Origin: a bacterium
GTDB lineage: Bacteria; Patescibacteriota; Patescibacteriia; UBA9934; GWF2-40-263
NCBI GenBank assembly: GCA_020051955.1
Contig: JAGVQB010000035.1
Coordinates: 1-33,036, forward strand
Direction: 5' to 3'
DNA: 33,036 nt
This document shows, one piece after another, positions 16,357 to 24,435 of this stretch (its first letter is position 1; the number at the start of each line of letters is the position of its first letter). The translations under genes were made by a program, and so were the position numbers. The notes beneath the pieces were generated by a model, which was not told the DNA's origin, did not search any database, and was given only the letters and a program-made list of their open reading frames with translations.

Positions 16357-16919
16357 ATCTCAAAAAGTTTTCTCCTCATCTCCTCACGACTTGGCTCGTG
16401 GTATTTCGCGCGGATGAGCATTACGCGCAGATCCTGATCAAGACGGTAGAGCTCGCCAGCGTCAACTAGATCCAGCAACTCCTCGAAGCTAACCAGACGA
16501 GGAGAAATTTTTTCGCTTTTATCTGGCGCGTTCTCCCGAACCTTTCGCGCGCCTCGCCCGACAAAAACATTGACCGCCCATTTGATTGAATGGTGAACGC
16601 AGTGCGAGTAAAGAAGTTCCAATGTCTCAACCTCGTATCCAGTTTCCTCCAACAACTCTCTGCGCATTGCCTCCTCTGGTGTTTCTCCTTTCTCAATGCA
16701 ACCACCAGGTAAACTAAGAAACGGCTTCGCTACGTGTGACTGTTCCTCAAGCTGGATCAATATCTTGTCGCCAACCACGATGATCGCCTCCGCAGAATCA
16801 GCTCGCTCGATCATTTCAAACGCCTCTTCTGATCCATCGAATATCTTTTGGGACCACTGATAAATATCATACCTCACACCCTTGAACACCAATTTTGCGC
16901 CGTCAGGAATCTTGTCCAT
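16353..16919 (-). CDS. NUDIX hydrolase
   Basis: LPGGCIEKGETPEEAMRRELLEETGYE NUDIX box. Confidence 0.9.
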   Translation of the reverse strand: MDKIPDGAKLVFKGVRYDIYQWSQKIFDGSEEAFEMIERADSAEAIIVVGDKILIQLEEQSHVAKPFLSLPGGCIEKGETPEEAMRRELLEETGYEVETLELLYSHCVHHSIKWAVNVFVGRGARKVRENAPDKSEKISPRLVSFEELLDLVDAGELYRLDQDLRVMLIRAKYHEPSREEMRRKLFEI

Positions 16920-16920
16920 A

Positions 16921-19350
16921 TTATTTTACAACGATGTTTATAATCCTCCCCATCACATACACGACCTTCACAATTTCCTTCCCTTCGAGATGCTTGACAA
17001 CCGACTCGTTCGCTACCGCCATCTCTCGCGCGACTACCTCGTCAGCGTCTGGCGCGATCGTAATTGTCCCTCGCGCCTTGCCATTCACCTGCACAGCGAT
17101 CTCAACTGTATCGCGCGCGAGAAGTCGCTCATCAAACTGTGGCCACGCTTGATCCTCGACTAACCCATTCTCACCAATCATCTCCCAACACTCATTTGCG
17201 ACATGTGGCGCGAATGGACACAAGACAATTAGAAGTCGCTTGGTCTGCTCCAACGATAATGACTTTCCTTCCAACTCGTTTAACAAACTCATAAACGCGG
17301 AGACCGCAGTATTGAATTTGAATGCCTCGATATCATCGGAGATTTTTTTGAGATGGCGTTCAAGAACGCTGGCTGTGTTTCGATCTTCGATGTTTGGATT
17401 TTGGATTTTGAATTTTGGATTTTTCTCCACCCCATTATCATCAACATACCTCATCACCCTCTCCAAAAACCTTCTCACTCCAACCAGCCCATTTATATTC
17501 CACGGCACAGGCTCCTCAAATGGACCCATAAACAAAATGTACATCCTCAACGCGTCAGCTCCATACTCACTCACAATCTCATCCGGATTCACACCATTCC
17601 CCTTTGACTTGCTCATCTTGGTTCCGTCAGATGCCAGTACCAGCCCATGACTATGACGCCGCGCGTATGGCTCTGACGCGGGAACAAACCCGCGGTCAAA
17701 CAAAAACTTATTCCAGAATCGAGAATAAAGAAGGTGCAACGTGGTATGTTCCATTCCTCCGTTGTAAAGATCAACAGGCATCCACTTTTCAAGTTTCTCA
17801 CGCGACGCGAATGTTGTTTTATTTTGCGGATCAATGTAGCGCAAAAAGTACCAGCTTGACCCTGCCCAGTTTGGCATCGTGTCTGTCTCGCGCTTTGCCG
17901 CGCCACCACACTTTGGACACGTCGTGTTCACCCACTCGTCGATCGCTGATAGCGGCGACTCGCCAGTGTCAGTGGGTTCATACTTTTCGATGTCTGGAAG
18001 AACAACTGGCAACTGATCCATCGGCACTGGAATCCACCCCCCTGTTCCCTGTTCACTGTTCCCTGTTCCCTGTTCACTGTTCCCTGTTCCCTGTTCCCTC
18101 GCGCATCTCTCGCATCTCACCAACGGTATCGGCTCGCCCCAATACCGCTGTCTGGAGAATACCCAGTCGCGGAGTTTATATTGCGTAACTCGCTTGCCAT
18201 TTACTTTTTCGATCGCCTCTTCAATTGGAATAAGTGGGCAATCAACAATCGGGAGATTAAACTTTGACGCGAACTCTCTGTCTCTCTCATCATGCGCTGG
18301 CACGGCCATAATTGCGCCAGTACCATATCCACCAAGCACATAATCCGCGACCCACACGGGTATCTCTTTTTCGGTCGCTGGATTCACAACACGCAGTCTG
18401 GTATCCACGCCTGTCTTTTCTTTCTCGCTATTTGCCCGATCCATTTCACTCTTCGCCAACGCTTGCGATATATACGCGCGCACATCCCCGCTTGCTTCCC
18501 AACCTTCCGCGATCCATTTTCTTGCGAGCTCTGGGGACACAACCATAAACGTGGCGCCAAAGATCGTGTCAGGACGAGTAGTGAAAACTGGGATGCCTGC
18601 AGTCCCCGTACCGGCAACCCCCCTTGATCCCCCCTTGGGAAGGGGGGAGAATTCAAAAATTATTTCCGCCCCTTCGCTCTTCCCTATCCAGTTGCGCTGT
18701 TGCGTTTTGATCTTCTCGAGATAATCGACGCCATCAAGATCAGCAAGCAAACGCTCCGCGTACTTCGTGATCGCGATCATCCACTGTTCCTTGTCGCGTT
18801 TCTCTGTTGCCCCACCACACCGCTCACACTTTCCATCAACGACTTCTTCGTTCGCCAATCCAATCTTGCACGACAGACACCAGTTGATTGGTTGCTTGGT
18901 TTTGTACGCGAGTCCTGCTTTAAAAAATTCCAAGAACATCCACTGCGTCCATTTGTAATACTCCGGATCGGTCGTGTTCACTTCGCGAGACCAGTCAAAA
19001 CTCAATCCCAATGATTTTAGCTGTCGCTTGAACGTCGCGATATTTTCCGCTGTCACGTCCTGTGGCTTGCGCCCTGTCTTGATCGCGTAATTCTCAGTTG
19101 GCAACCCAAACGCGTCCCATCCGATTGGATACAAAACATTAAATCCCTGCATTCGCCGCTTGCGCGCTATGACATCCAACGCTGTGTAACTGCGAGGGTG
19201 CCCAAGGTGCAAACCCGCGCCGGAAGGATATGGAAATTCAATGAGGCAGTAGAACTTCGGTTTACCACTGCCATCATTTGCGTGAAAAGCCCCAGTGACC
19301 TCCCACCGCTCCTGCCATTTTTTCTCAATTGCTTGATGGTTGTATGACAT
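16921..19350 (-). CDS. leuS: leucyl-tRNA synthetase
   Basis: FPYPSGAGLHLGHPRSYTALDVIARKRRMQGFNVLYPIGWDAFGLPTENYA; KMSKSKGNGVNPD; contains three repeat-derived segments. Confidence 0.95.
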   Translation of the reverse strand: MSYNHQAIEKKWQERWEVTGAFHANDGSGKPKFYCLIEFPYPSGAGLHLGHPRSYTALDVIARKRRMQGFNVLYPIGWDAFGLPTENYAIKTGRKPQDVTAENIATFKRQLKSLGLSFDWSREVNTTDPEYYKWTQWMFLEFFKAGLAYKTKQPINWCLSCKIGLANEEVVDGKCERCGGATEKRDKEQWMIAITKYAERLLADLDGVDYLEKIKTQQRNWIGKSEGAEIIFEFSPLPKGGSRGVAGTGTAGIPVFTTRPDTIFGATFMVVSPELARKWIAEGWEASGDVRAYISQALAKSEMDRANSEKEKTGVDTRLRVVNPATEKEIPVWVADYVLGGYGTGAIMAVPAHDERDREFASKFNLPIVDCPLIPIEEAIEKVNGKRVTQYKLRDWVFSRQRYWGEPIPLVRCERCAREQGTGNSEQGTGNSEQGTGGWIPVPMDQLPVVLPDIEKYEPTDTGESPLSAIDEWVNTTCPKCGGAAKRETDTMPNWAGSSWYFLRYIDPQNKTTFASREKLEKWMPVDLYNGGMEHTTLHLLYSRFWNKFLFDRGFVPASEPYARRHSHGLVLASDGTKMSKSKGNGVNPDEIVSEYGADALRMYILFMGPFEEPVPWNINGLVGVRRFLERVMRYVDDNGVEKNPKFKIQNPNIEDRNTASVLERHLKKISDDIEAFKFNTAVSAFMSLLNELEGKSLSLEQTKRLLIVLCPFAPHVANECWEMIGENGLVEDQAWPQFDERLLARDTVEIAVQVNGKARGTITIAPDADEVVAREMAVANESVVKHLEGKEIVKVVYVMGRIINIVVK

Positions 19351-19450
19351 ACTGCGAAATCATACCAAACCCGACGATGTTTCTCCAATTGTATTCGGGG
19401 ATCGGATGCCCAACCAATCGCCTTTTTCTCTCTTTCCCCAGGGAGTACTA

Positions 19451-19560
19451 AATAAAATCCAAAACCCAAAGTCCAAAATCCAAACCTGATTATTTCTATT
19501 CTTCCTCCATTTGGATTTTTGAGTTTTGGATCTTTGAATTTTTCCTCTCCATTTGGATTT
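19451..19560. repeat. TTTTGGAT/AAAATCC word repeats in inverted arrangement
   Basis: AAAATCCAAAACCCAAAGTCCAAAATCCAAA ... TTTGGATTTTTGAGTTTTGGATCTTTGAATTTTT ... TTTGGATTT. Confidence 0.75.
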
Positions 19561-19662
19561 CTTCCCAGGCGTTCCATTGACGCATGCAGAGTTACATGTT
19601 AATTTTCGCCCCTGCGCGGTTGGGAATCAACCAGCTGGCGCATGGGAAAGAAGGGAACAAAA

Positions 19663-20703
19663 ATGCCAAGCCCAATGCTGACGGCAACCTTGCTCGCCCT
19701 CTCGACGACAGCCCAGGAGATTCAAACCACGAACTCTTTCGACGCGTGGGGAGTCTATGTGCTGGCAGGTGCGTCCATCGTTGTAGTGCTTCTGGCAACC
19801 TTGTTGCTGTTGACGCGCATGGCAAACAGAAAGTACGTGCGCTACGTCATTGGTTACATCAATCTGATCGCTGGAACCCACGGGTGTCGCGCGAAGAATC
19901 TTGCGGCGCTGATTGTCCGCATCAATGAAAAGTCGCTCGAAGTCGCGCGTGTCGTTTGCGAACAAGACGTGGAACAATTCCGCGATGCCTCGTCGCGATT
20001 GGACAGCGTGCTTCATGAGATGCAATCCTCAAAGAGGATGCTACTCGACCTCCTCGAAAAGAGTGGCGCCTACACTCTGAAGGATTGCGAAAACGCGTTT
20101 CAGGCTTGTGCAAAGCTCGTTGAGAACGCGGACAGAATTACAGACATATCCGAAGAAGCTGAAAAGCAGATCGACGAACTCCTGGAACTCGCGCGCGACG
20201 CGCAAGCGCAGATCAACGCGACAGAGCAAGAGATCGCGCTATGCAATTCGCGCATTTCCCAAGTCGAGGAAACTGGGATATGGGTTGCTGAAGCACGGGC
20301 TTCCATCTCAAGCGCGGTTATGGCTCTTGCCAACGCGACACTGGCCGCTGGCGCCAAGCAGATCAGGAGAACATACGAACTTCTCTCTCAAGCCAAGACG
20401 CTCGCGAGCGAGGCCGCGGAGATAGCAGAGAACGCGCAACGCGAAAGAGGAAATCTCATCACACGACACTTGAGTCTGCAAGGCGAGCTCGGACGCGTTG
20501 AGGAACAGCTCGGGATCGTCGTGGACGACAACAAGAGCGAGGCGCGGCAGGCTCTCGCGCGAGCGAAGAACGAGCTCGACGCGGCGCAGACCCTGTTTAG
20601 CCTGGGAAGCCAGAAGTGGGAAGAAGCGCGCAAGCGACTCGATGTCGCGCAAGACGAACTCGGTCGCGCGAACACTCTCGCGCGGACTGGCACCCAACAA
20701 TAA
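19663..20703 (+). CDS. membrane-anchored long coiled-coil protein, hypothetical
   Basis: One N-terminal TM segment (VYVLAGASIVVVLLATLLLLT) followed by long Ala/Glu/Lys-rich heptad-like sequence; SD AGAAGGG before ATG 19663. Confidence 0.7.
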   Translation: MPSPMLTATLLALSTTAQEIQTTNSFDAWGVYVLAGASIVVVLLATLLLLTRMANRKYVRYVIGYINLIAGTHGCRAKNLAALIVRINEKSLEVARVVCEQDVEQFRDASSRLDSVLHEMQSSKRMLLDLLEKSGAYTLKDCENAFQACAKLVENADRITDISEEAEKQIDELLELARDAQAQINATEQEIALCNSRISQVEETGIWVAEARASISSAVMALANATLAAGAKQIRRTYELLSQAKTLASEAAEIAENAQRERGNLITRHLSLQGELGRVEEQLGIVVDDNKSEARQALARAKNELDAAQTLFSLGSQKWEEARKRLDVAQDELGRANTLARTGTQQ

Positions 20704-20740
20704 ACCGCGCAATAGGCGCAAGGGGGAGAAGGGAGAGAAG

Positions 20741-21610
20741 GTGCTTGATCTGTTCTTCGCGATACACCACCAGGTTGTTTTCACAAACAGCAAGCGAATA
20801 AGTCTCGAAGACTACGCGTTTGCTAATGCGATGACAATTGCTGAAAGAAGTATCAAGCCACCGATTCGGGACATGCTTGAGAATCAGGCGCCACACAGGC
20901 GCCATGAAGCGCTGTACGAATTTCTTGCTGAAGAAGAAATGTGCAGTACCGAGATAACACCCAACGGGTACCTTGAAAGATCGCTTTATGAAGTGGTGAT
21001 CCTTCATAAGCTCATCGAGACCGAATCATCGGAGGGCCAAACCGGATCAATCAATCGAAGTGTTGCCGTTTTGGGAGGGATGATTCAAAGCAGGCTTACT
21101 CGTCTACTCGTCGAACTCGACGAAGAAAACGCACTGGCCATCCTTGAACTGTGCGACCACGTTGCGACGTTGAATAGGAATCGTTGGAAGTCGTCAATAT
21201 ACGGAGCAAGCGCAGAGGCAAAGGTGCTCATAGAACTTGGACGCTGTAAGGATGTCAGACTGTACGAGTCTTCTCTCCTAGACGACGTGCAGTATGGCAT
21301 TGACGTGATCGTAGAAACACGTGATGGCAAAACCGGCGTGTGCGTAAGCGTGAAGTCGCGCGCAAACCAGCCTGGGTACCTATGTCTTTCCCCGCCGCCT
21401 TACAAGGACCTGGCCCAAGACTGGATGAGAATCAAGGAAGGGACAACCGAGTTCAACGAAATATTCCACAGGCAATGGCGCCCTGTACTGCTACAGATTG
21501 GCAGGCCACACGATCAAATGGTTAATCTCTCGGTTACGAGGCCCAAATGGGCAATGGCACTCAGACAAGCGCTCTGGAATAACGAGTTCGTTTCCACACT
21601 TTGCCTCTGA
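20741..21610 (+). CDS. hypothetical protein, possible PD-(D/E)XK-like fold
   Basis: GTG start at 20741 preceded by purine-rich SD; C-terminal GASAEAKVLIEL ... GIDVIVETRDGKTGVCVSVKSR pattern. Confidence 0.6.
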   Translation: MLDLFFAIHHQVVFTNSKRISLEDYAFANAMTIAERSIKPPIRDMLENQAPHRRHEALYEFLAEEEMCSTEITPNGYLERSLYEVVILHKLIETESSEGQTGSINRSVAVLGGMIQSRLTRLLVELDEENALAILELCDHVATLNRNRWKSSIYGASAEAKVLIELGRCKDVRLYESSLLDDVQYGIDVIVETRDGKTGVCVSVKSRANQPGYLCLSPPPYKDLAQDWMRIKEGTTEFNEIFHRQWRPVLLQIGRPHDQMVNLSVTRPKWAMALRQALWNNEFVSTLCL

Positions 21611-21613
21611 AAC

Positions 21614-21640
21614 GCAAACGCCCCACACGGAGGGCGTTAT
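21614..21640 (+). terminator. Intrinsic terminator
   Basis: AACGCCC-cacacgga-GGGCGTT-ATTTATTT. Confidence 0.7.
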
Positions 21641-21674
21641 TTATTTCCAAATTATCTCCCCCCTTCCTACGTGA

Positions 21675-21737
21675 GTTGCCTATCTACAGATTACAGATTC
21701 TTACAGATTTACAGATTTTACAGATAGTTCAGGCAAC
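21675..21737. repeat. Tandem ACAGATTT repeats flanked by GTTGCCT/AGGCAAC inverted repeat
   Basis: GTTGCCTATCTACAGATTACAGATTCTTACAGATTTACAGATTTTACAGATAGTTCAGGCAAC. Confidence 0.75.
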
Positions 21738-21743
21738 CCCAAT

Positions 21744-22964
21744 TTATTTCATCGCGTCCTTAATTCTCTCCAGAGCAATCACGAATGCCGCTCTGCGCAA
21801 ATCTGTTTTTAGCTCACGAGACCTATTCAAAATCCCAACCGCTTCGCGCTCCATCATTGTTTTCAATTTTTCAAATACCTGTGCCTCGCTCCAATGTTCG
21901 CCATTCAGATTCTGCTCCCACTCAAACGTCGAGACAGTTACCCCGCCGGAGTTCGCGAGAATGTCTGGAATAACAGGAACGCCTCGCGCGAACAAAGCAT
22001 CATCAGCGTCTGGAGTTACTGGTCCATTGGCAAGTTCGAGAATCGCCTTGGCTTGAACGCGCCCCACGTTGTCCTGTCGAATTTGATTTTCAAGCGCGGC
22101 TGGGATCAAAAGGTCGCAAGGCTCAAAACATAATTCGCTCCCTTCAAACGTCTCCCCTCCCGCGAACCCGGCAACTGAACCAGTGGATTTTTTGTGCACG
22201 TACAGCGCCGCGATATCAAGCCCGTCAGGATTCCTCACGGCGGCTTTTGAATCACACGTCGCGACTATCTTGTGCCCTGCCTTTGACCAAATTTCCGCCG
22301 CGTGTTCACCAGCATTCCCAAACCCCTGGATCACAACACGGCATTGCTCTGGCAGACCCAGTTCGCTACGCAACGCTTCGAACACGTAAAACCCGCCTTG
22401 CGCTGTTGCTGTTCCTCTACCTTCTGATCCGCCAGCATCCAACGGTTTGCCCGTAATAACCGCGCCGTTCGTTTCTCCTGTCACCTTCGCGTATTCATCC
22501 GCCATCCACGCCATTATCTGCGGAGTTGTATTCACGTCTGGCGCTGGAACATCTTTGTGCGCTCCAACAACATCCGCGAGCGCGCGCATCCAACCGCGAG
22601 ACAATCTTTCAAGCTCGCCTGCTGACAATGTTTTTGGATTCACGCTCACTCCACCCTTACCTCCGCCCATTGGAATATTTGCAACAGCGCATTTTAGCGA
22701 CATCCAAAACGCGAGTGCCTTTACCTCTTCAATATCAGTATCCTGGTGATAACGAATGCCGCCTTTGTATGGACCTCGCGCGTTATTGAATTGCACGCGG
22801 TATCCCTCAAACACGCGCAGGCTTCCATCATCCATTGTGACAGGAATACTTACACGGATCTGACGGTTGGGATAACGCAGGCGCTCAAGAAACTCTGGAG
22901 AGAAAAAAGCGAGCTTGGTCGCTCGTTCAAGTTGGTTCATGGCATGATCAAATGGAGTAGGCAT
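21744..22964 (-). CDS. gdhA: Glu/Leu/Phe/Val dehydrogenase (glutamate dehydrogenase)
   Basis: YRVQFNNARGPYKGGIRYHQD, PMGGGKGGVSVNPK, DVPAPDVNTTPQIMAWMADEY; start at MPTPFD preferred over the repeat-encoded MTLITS extension. Confidence 0.9.
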   Translation of the reverse strand: MPTPFDHAMNQLERATKLAFFSPEFLERLRYPNRQIRVSIPVTMDDGSLRVFEGYRVQFNNARGPYKGGIRYHQDTDIEEVKALAFWMSLKCAVANIPMGGGKGGVSVNPKTLSAGELERLSRGWMRALADVVGAHKDVPAPDVNTTPQIMAWMADEYAKVTGETNGAVITGKPLDAGGSEGRGTATAQGGFYVFEALRSELGLPEQCRVVIQGFGNAGEHAAEIWSKAGHKIVATCDSKAAVRNPDGLDIAALYVHKKSTGSVAGFAGGETFEGSELCFEPCDLLIPAALENQIRQDNVGRVQAKAILELANGPVTPDADDALFARGVPVIPDILANSGGVTVSTFEWEQNLNGEHWSEAQVFEKLKTMMEREAVGILNRSRELKTDLRRAAFVIALERIKDAMK

Positions 22965-22978
22965 AGGGGCGAGGGAGG

Positions 22979-23130
22979 GAATCGAGGTTATCAAGGTCAT
23001 CGAGGTTATCAAGGTCATCGAGGTTATCAAGGTCATCGAGGTTACCGAGGTTGGAAAAATGATCTAAGTTGTTCGAAATAACATTGATAACCTTGCCCAC
23101 CTCGACAACCTCGACAACCTTGTCCCCCTC
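22979..23130. repeat. 9-bp word tandem repeats (GAGGTTATC/AAGGTCATC) with inverted counterpart
   Basis: GAGGTTATCAAGGTCATC repeated ~3-4 times, then ATTGATAACCTTGCCCACCTCGACAACCTCGACAACCTT. Confidence 0.8.
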
Positions 23131-23144
23131 GACAACCTTCTTCA

Positions 23145-24077
23145 TCAAGAAGTCAGCCAACGTTCCGCATCAAGCGCTGCCATACAGCCAGTGCCTGCCG
23201 CTGTAATTGCCTGACGATATTTGTGATCCGCAACGTCGCCACCAGCAAATACTCCTTCAACGCTTGTGCGTGAAGAGCCTGATTGCGTAACAATATATCC
23301 TTTCTCATCCAATTCAATCTGACCTTTCAAAAAATCAGTGTTCGGCTTGTGCCCAATTGCGACGAACAATCCATCTGCTGTGAGCGTACTTTCTTCGTTG
23401 GTCTTGTTATTTAATACCCTCACGCCCGTTATCTTCGATCCGTCGCCCAACACCTCCCTCACTTCTGTGTTCCAAACAAACTCAATCTTTGGATTGCTCT
23501 TTGCGCGTTCCTGCATAATCTTGGACGCGCGCAATTCTTCTCGACGATGAACAACGCGCACTCGCGACGCGAGGCGCGACAAAAACGTAGCCTCCTCAAG
23601 CGCCGCGTCCCCACCTCCTATCACAAGCACTTCCTTGTTGCGAAAGAAAAATCCATCGCACGTCGCGCAGATGCTCACGCCATGTCCGCGATATTTATTT
23701 TCACCTGGCACATTGAGCCACATTGATTGCGCGCCTGTGCATACTATTACCCCATTGGTCCTATAGGTCCCATTGGTCGTATTCACCACAAATGGTCTCT
23801 GTGAAAAATCCACTGCTGTCACATCTTCTAAAAAAATCTTCGTGCCAAACTTCAACGCCTGATTCTTCATTTTTTCCATCAACTCTGAACCCATCAGCCC
23901 ATCAGGAAAACCTGGGAAGTTCTCAATCTCCGTTGTAAGCATCAGCTGTCCGCCTGGTTGCCCGCCAATACTTTGCCCAGCAAACATAAGCGGAGCCATC
24001 TGCGCTCGCGCCGTATAAATCGCCGCGGTATACCCCGCCGGCCCCGAACCGATGATAATTAAATTCTCTGTACTCAT
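23145..24077 (-). CDS. trxB: thioredoxin-disulfide reductase
   Basis: LIIIGSGPAGYTAAIYTARA, CATCDGFFFRNKEVLVIGGGDAALEEA. Confidence 0.94.
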   Translation of the reverse strand: MSTENLIIIGSGPAGYTAAIYTARAQMAPLMFAGQSIGGQPGGQLMLTTEIENFPGFPDGLMGSELMEKMKNQALKFGTKIFLEDVTAVDFSQRPFVVNTTNGTYRTNGVIVCTGAQSMWLNVPGENKYRGHGVSICATCDGFFFRNKEVLVIGGGDAALEEATFLSRLASRVRVVHRREELRASKIMQERAKSNPKIEFVWNTEVREVLGDGSKITGVRVLNNKTNEESTLTADGLFVAIGHKPNTDFLKGQIELDEKGYIVTQSGSSRTSVEGVFAGGDVADHKYRQAITAAGTGCMAALDAERWLTS

Positions 24078-24084
24078 ACTAAAA

Positions 24085-24120
24085 CCCATAGGTCCAATAG
24101 GTCCTATAAGACCTATTGTA
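24085..24120. repeat. CCTATAGGT-type 9-bp word repeats upstream of trxB
   Basis: CCCATAGGTCCAATAGGTCCTATAAGACCTATT; same words inside trxB at 23751-23779. Confidence 0.75.
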
Positions 24121-24433
24121 CGTACTTTCGAATTTTATCTTTTAACTGTTCCTTGGTCATTATCCCAGAAAACTGCTCAACCACTTCGCCGTGCTTAAAA
24201 ATAATAAAAGTCGGAATTGAAAGTATATTATATTTCTGCGCGATGTCAGAACTCTCGTCAACATTGAGTTTGCCAATCACCACATCTTCCATCTCACCTG
24301 CCAGCTCTTCAACGATTGGTCCCATCAAACGACACGGACCGCACCACGGCGCCCAAAAATCCACGAACACTGGCTTATCGGACTGCAATACAGCGGCAGG
24401 AAAATTAGTAGAGTTTAGTGTGAGTTCAGACAT
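24113..24433 (-). CDS. trxA: thioredoxin
   Basis: VFVDFWAPWCGPCRLMGPIVEEL. Confidence 0.95.
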   Translation of the reverse strand: MSELTLNSTNFPAAVLQSDKPVFVDFWAPWCGPCRLMGPIVEELAGEMEDVVIGKLNVDESSDIAQKYNILSIPTFIIFKHGEVVEQFSGIMTKEQLKDKIRKYVQ

Positions 24434-24435
24434 AC

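Noticed and set aside
17604-18188. 194-aa + strand ORF antisense to leuS
   Set aside because: Shadow ORF; includes the heptamer repeat (LFPVHCSLFPVHC) and lies wholly opposite a clear leucyl-tRNA synthetase.
20498-20740. N-terminal extension of the 370-aa ORF
   Set aside because: The first ~81 residues are out-of-frame translation of the preceding coiled-coil gene; a GTG with SD at 20741 is better.
20308-20793. 161-aa minus ORF and other antisense ORFs over 19663-21610
   Set aside because: Opposite GC-rich coiled-coil coding DNA; Arg/Ser/Leu-rich composition typical of antisense shadows.
22965-23036. MTLITSMTLITSMTLITS N-terminus of GdhA
   Set aside because: Product of the tandem repeat read in frame; family-like sequence begins at MPTPFDHAM.
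22979-23130. CRISPR array
   Set aside because: Units are 9-18 bp words without unique spacers, and no cas genes are present.
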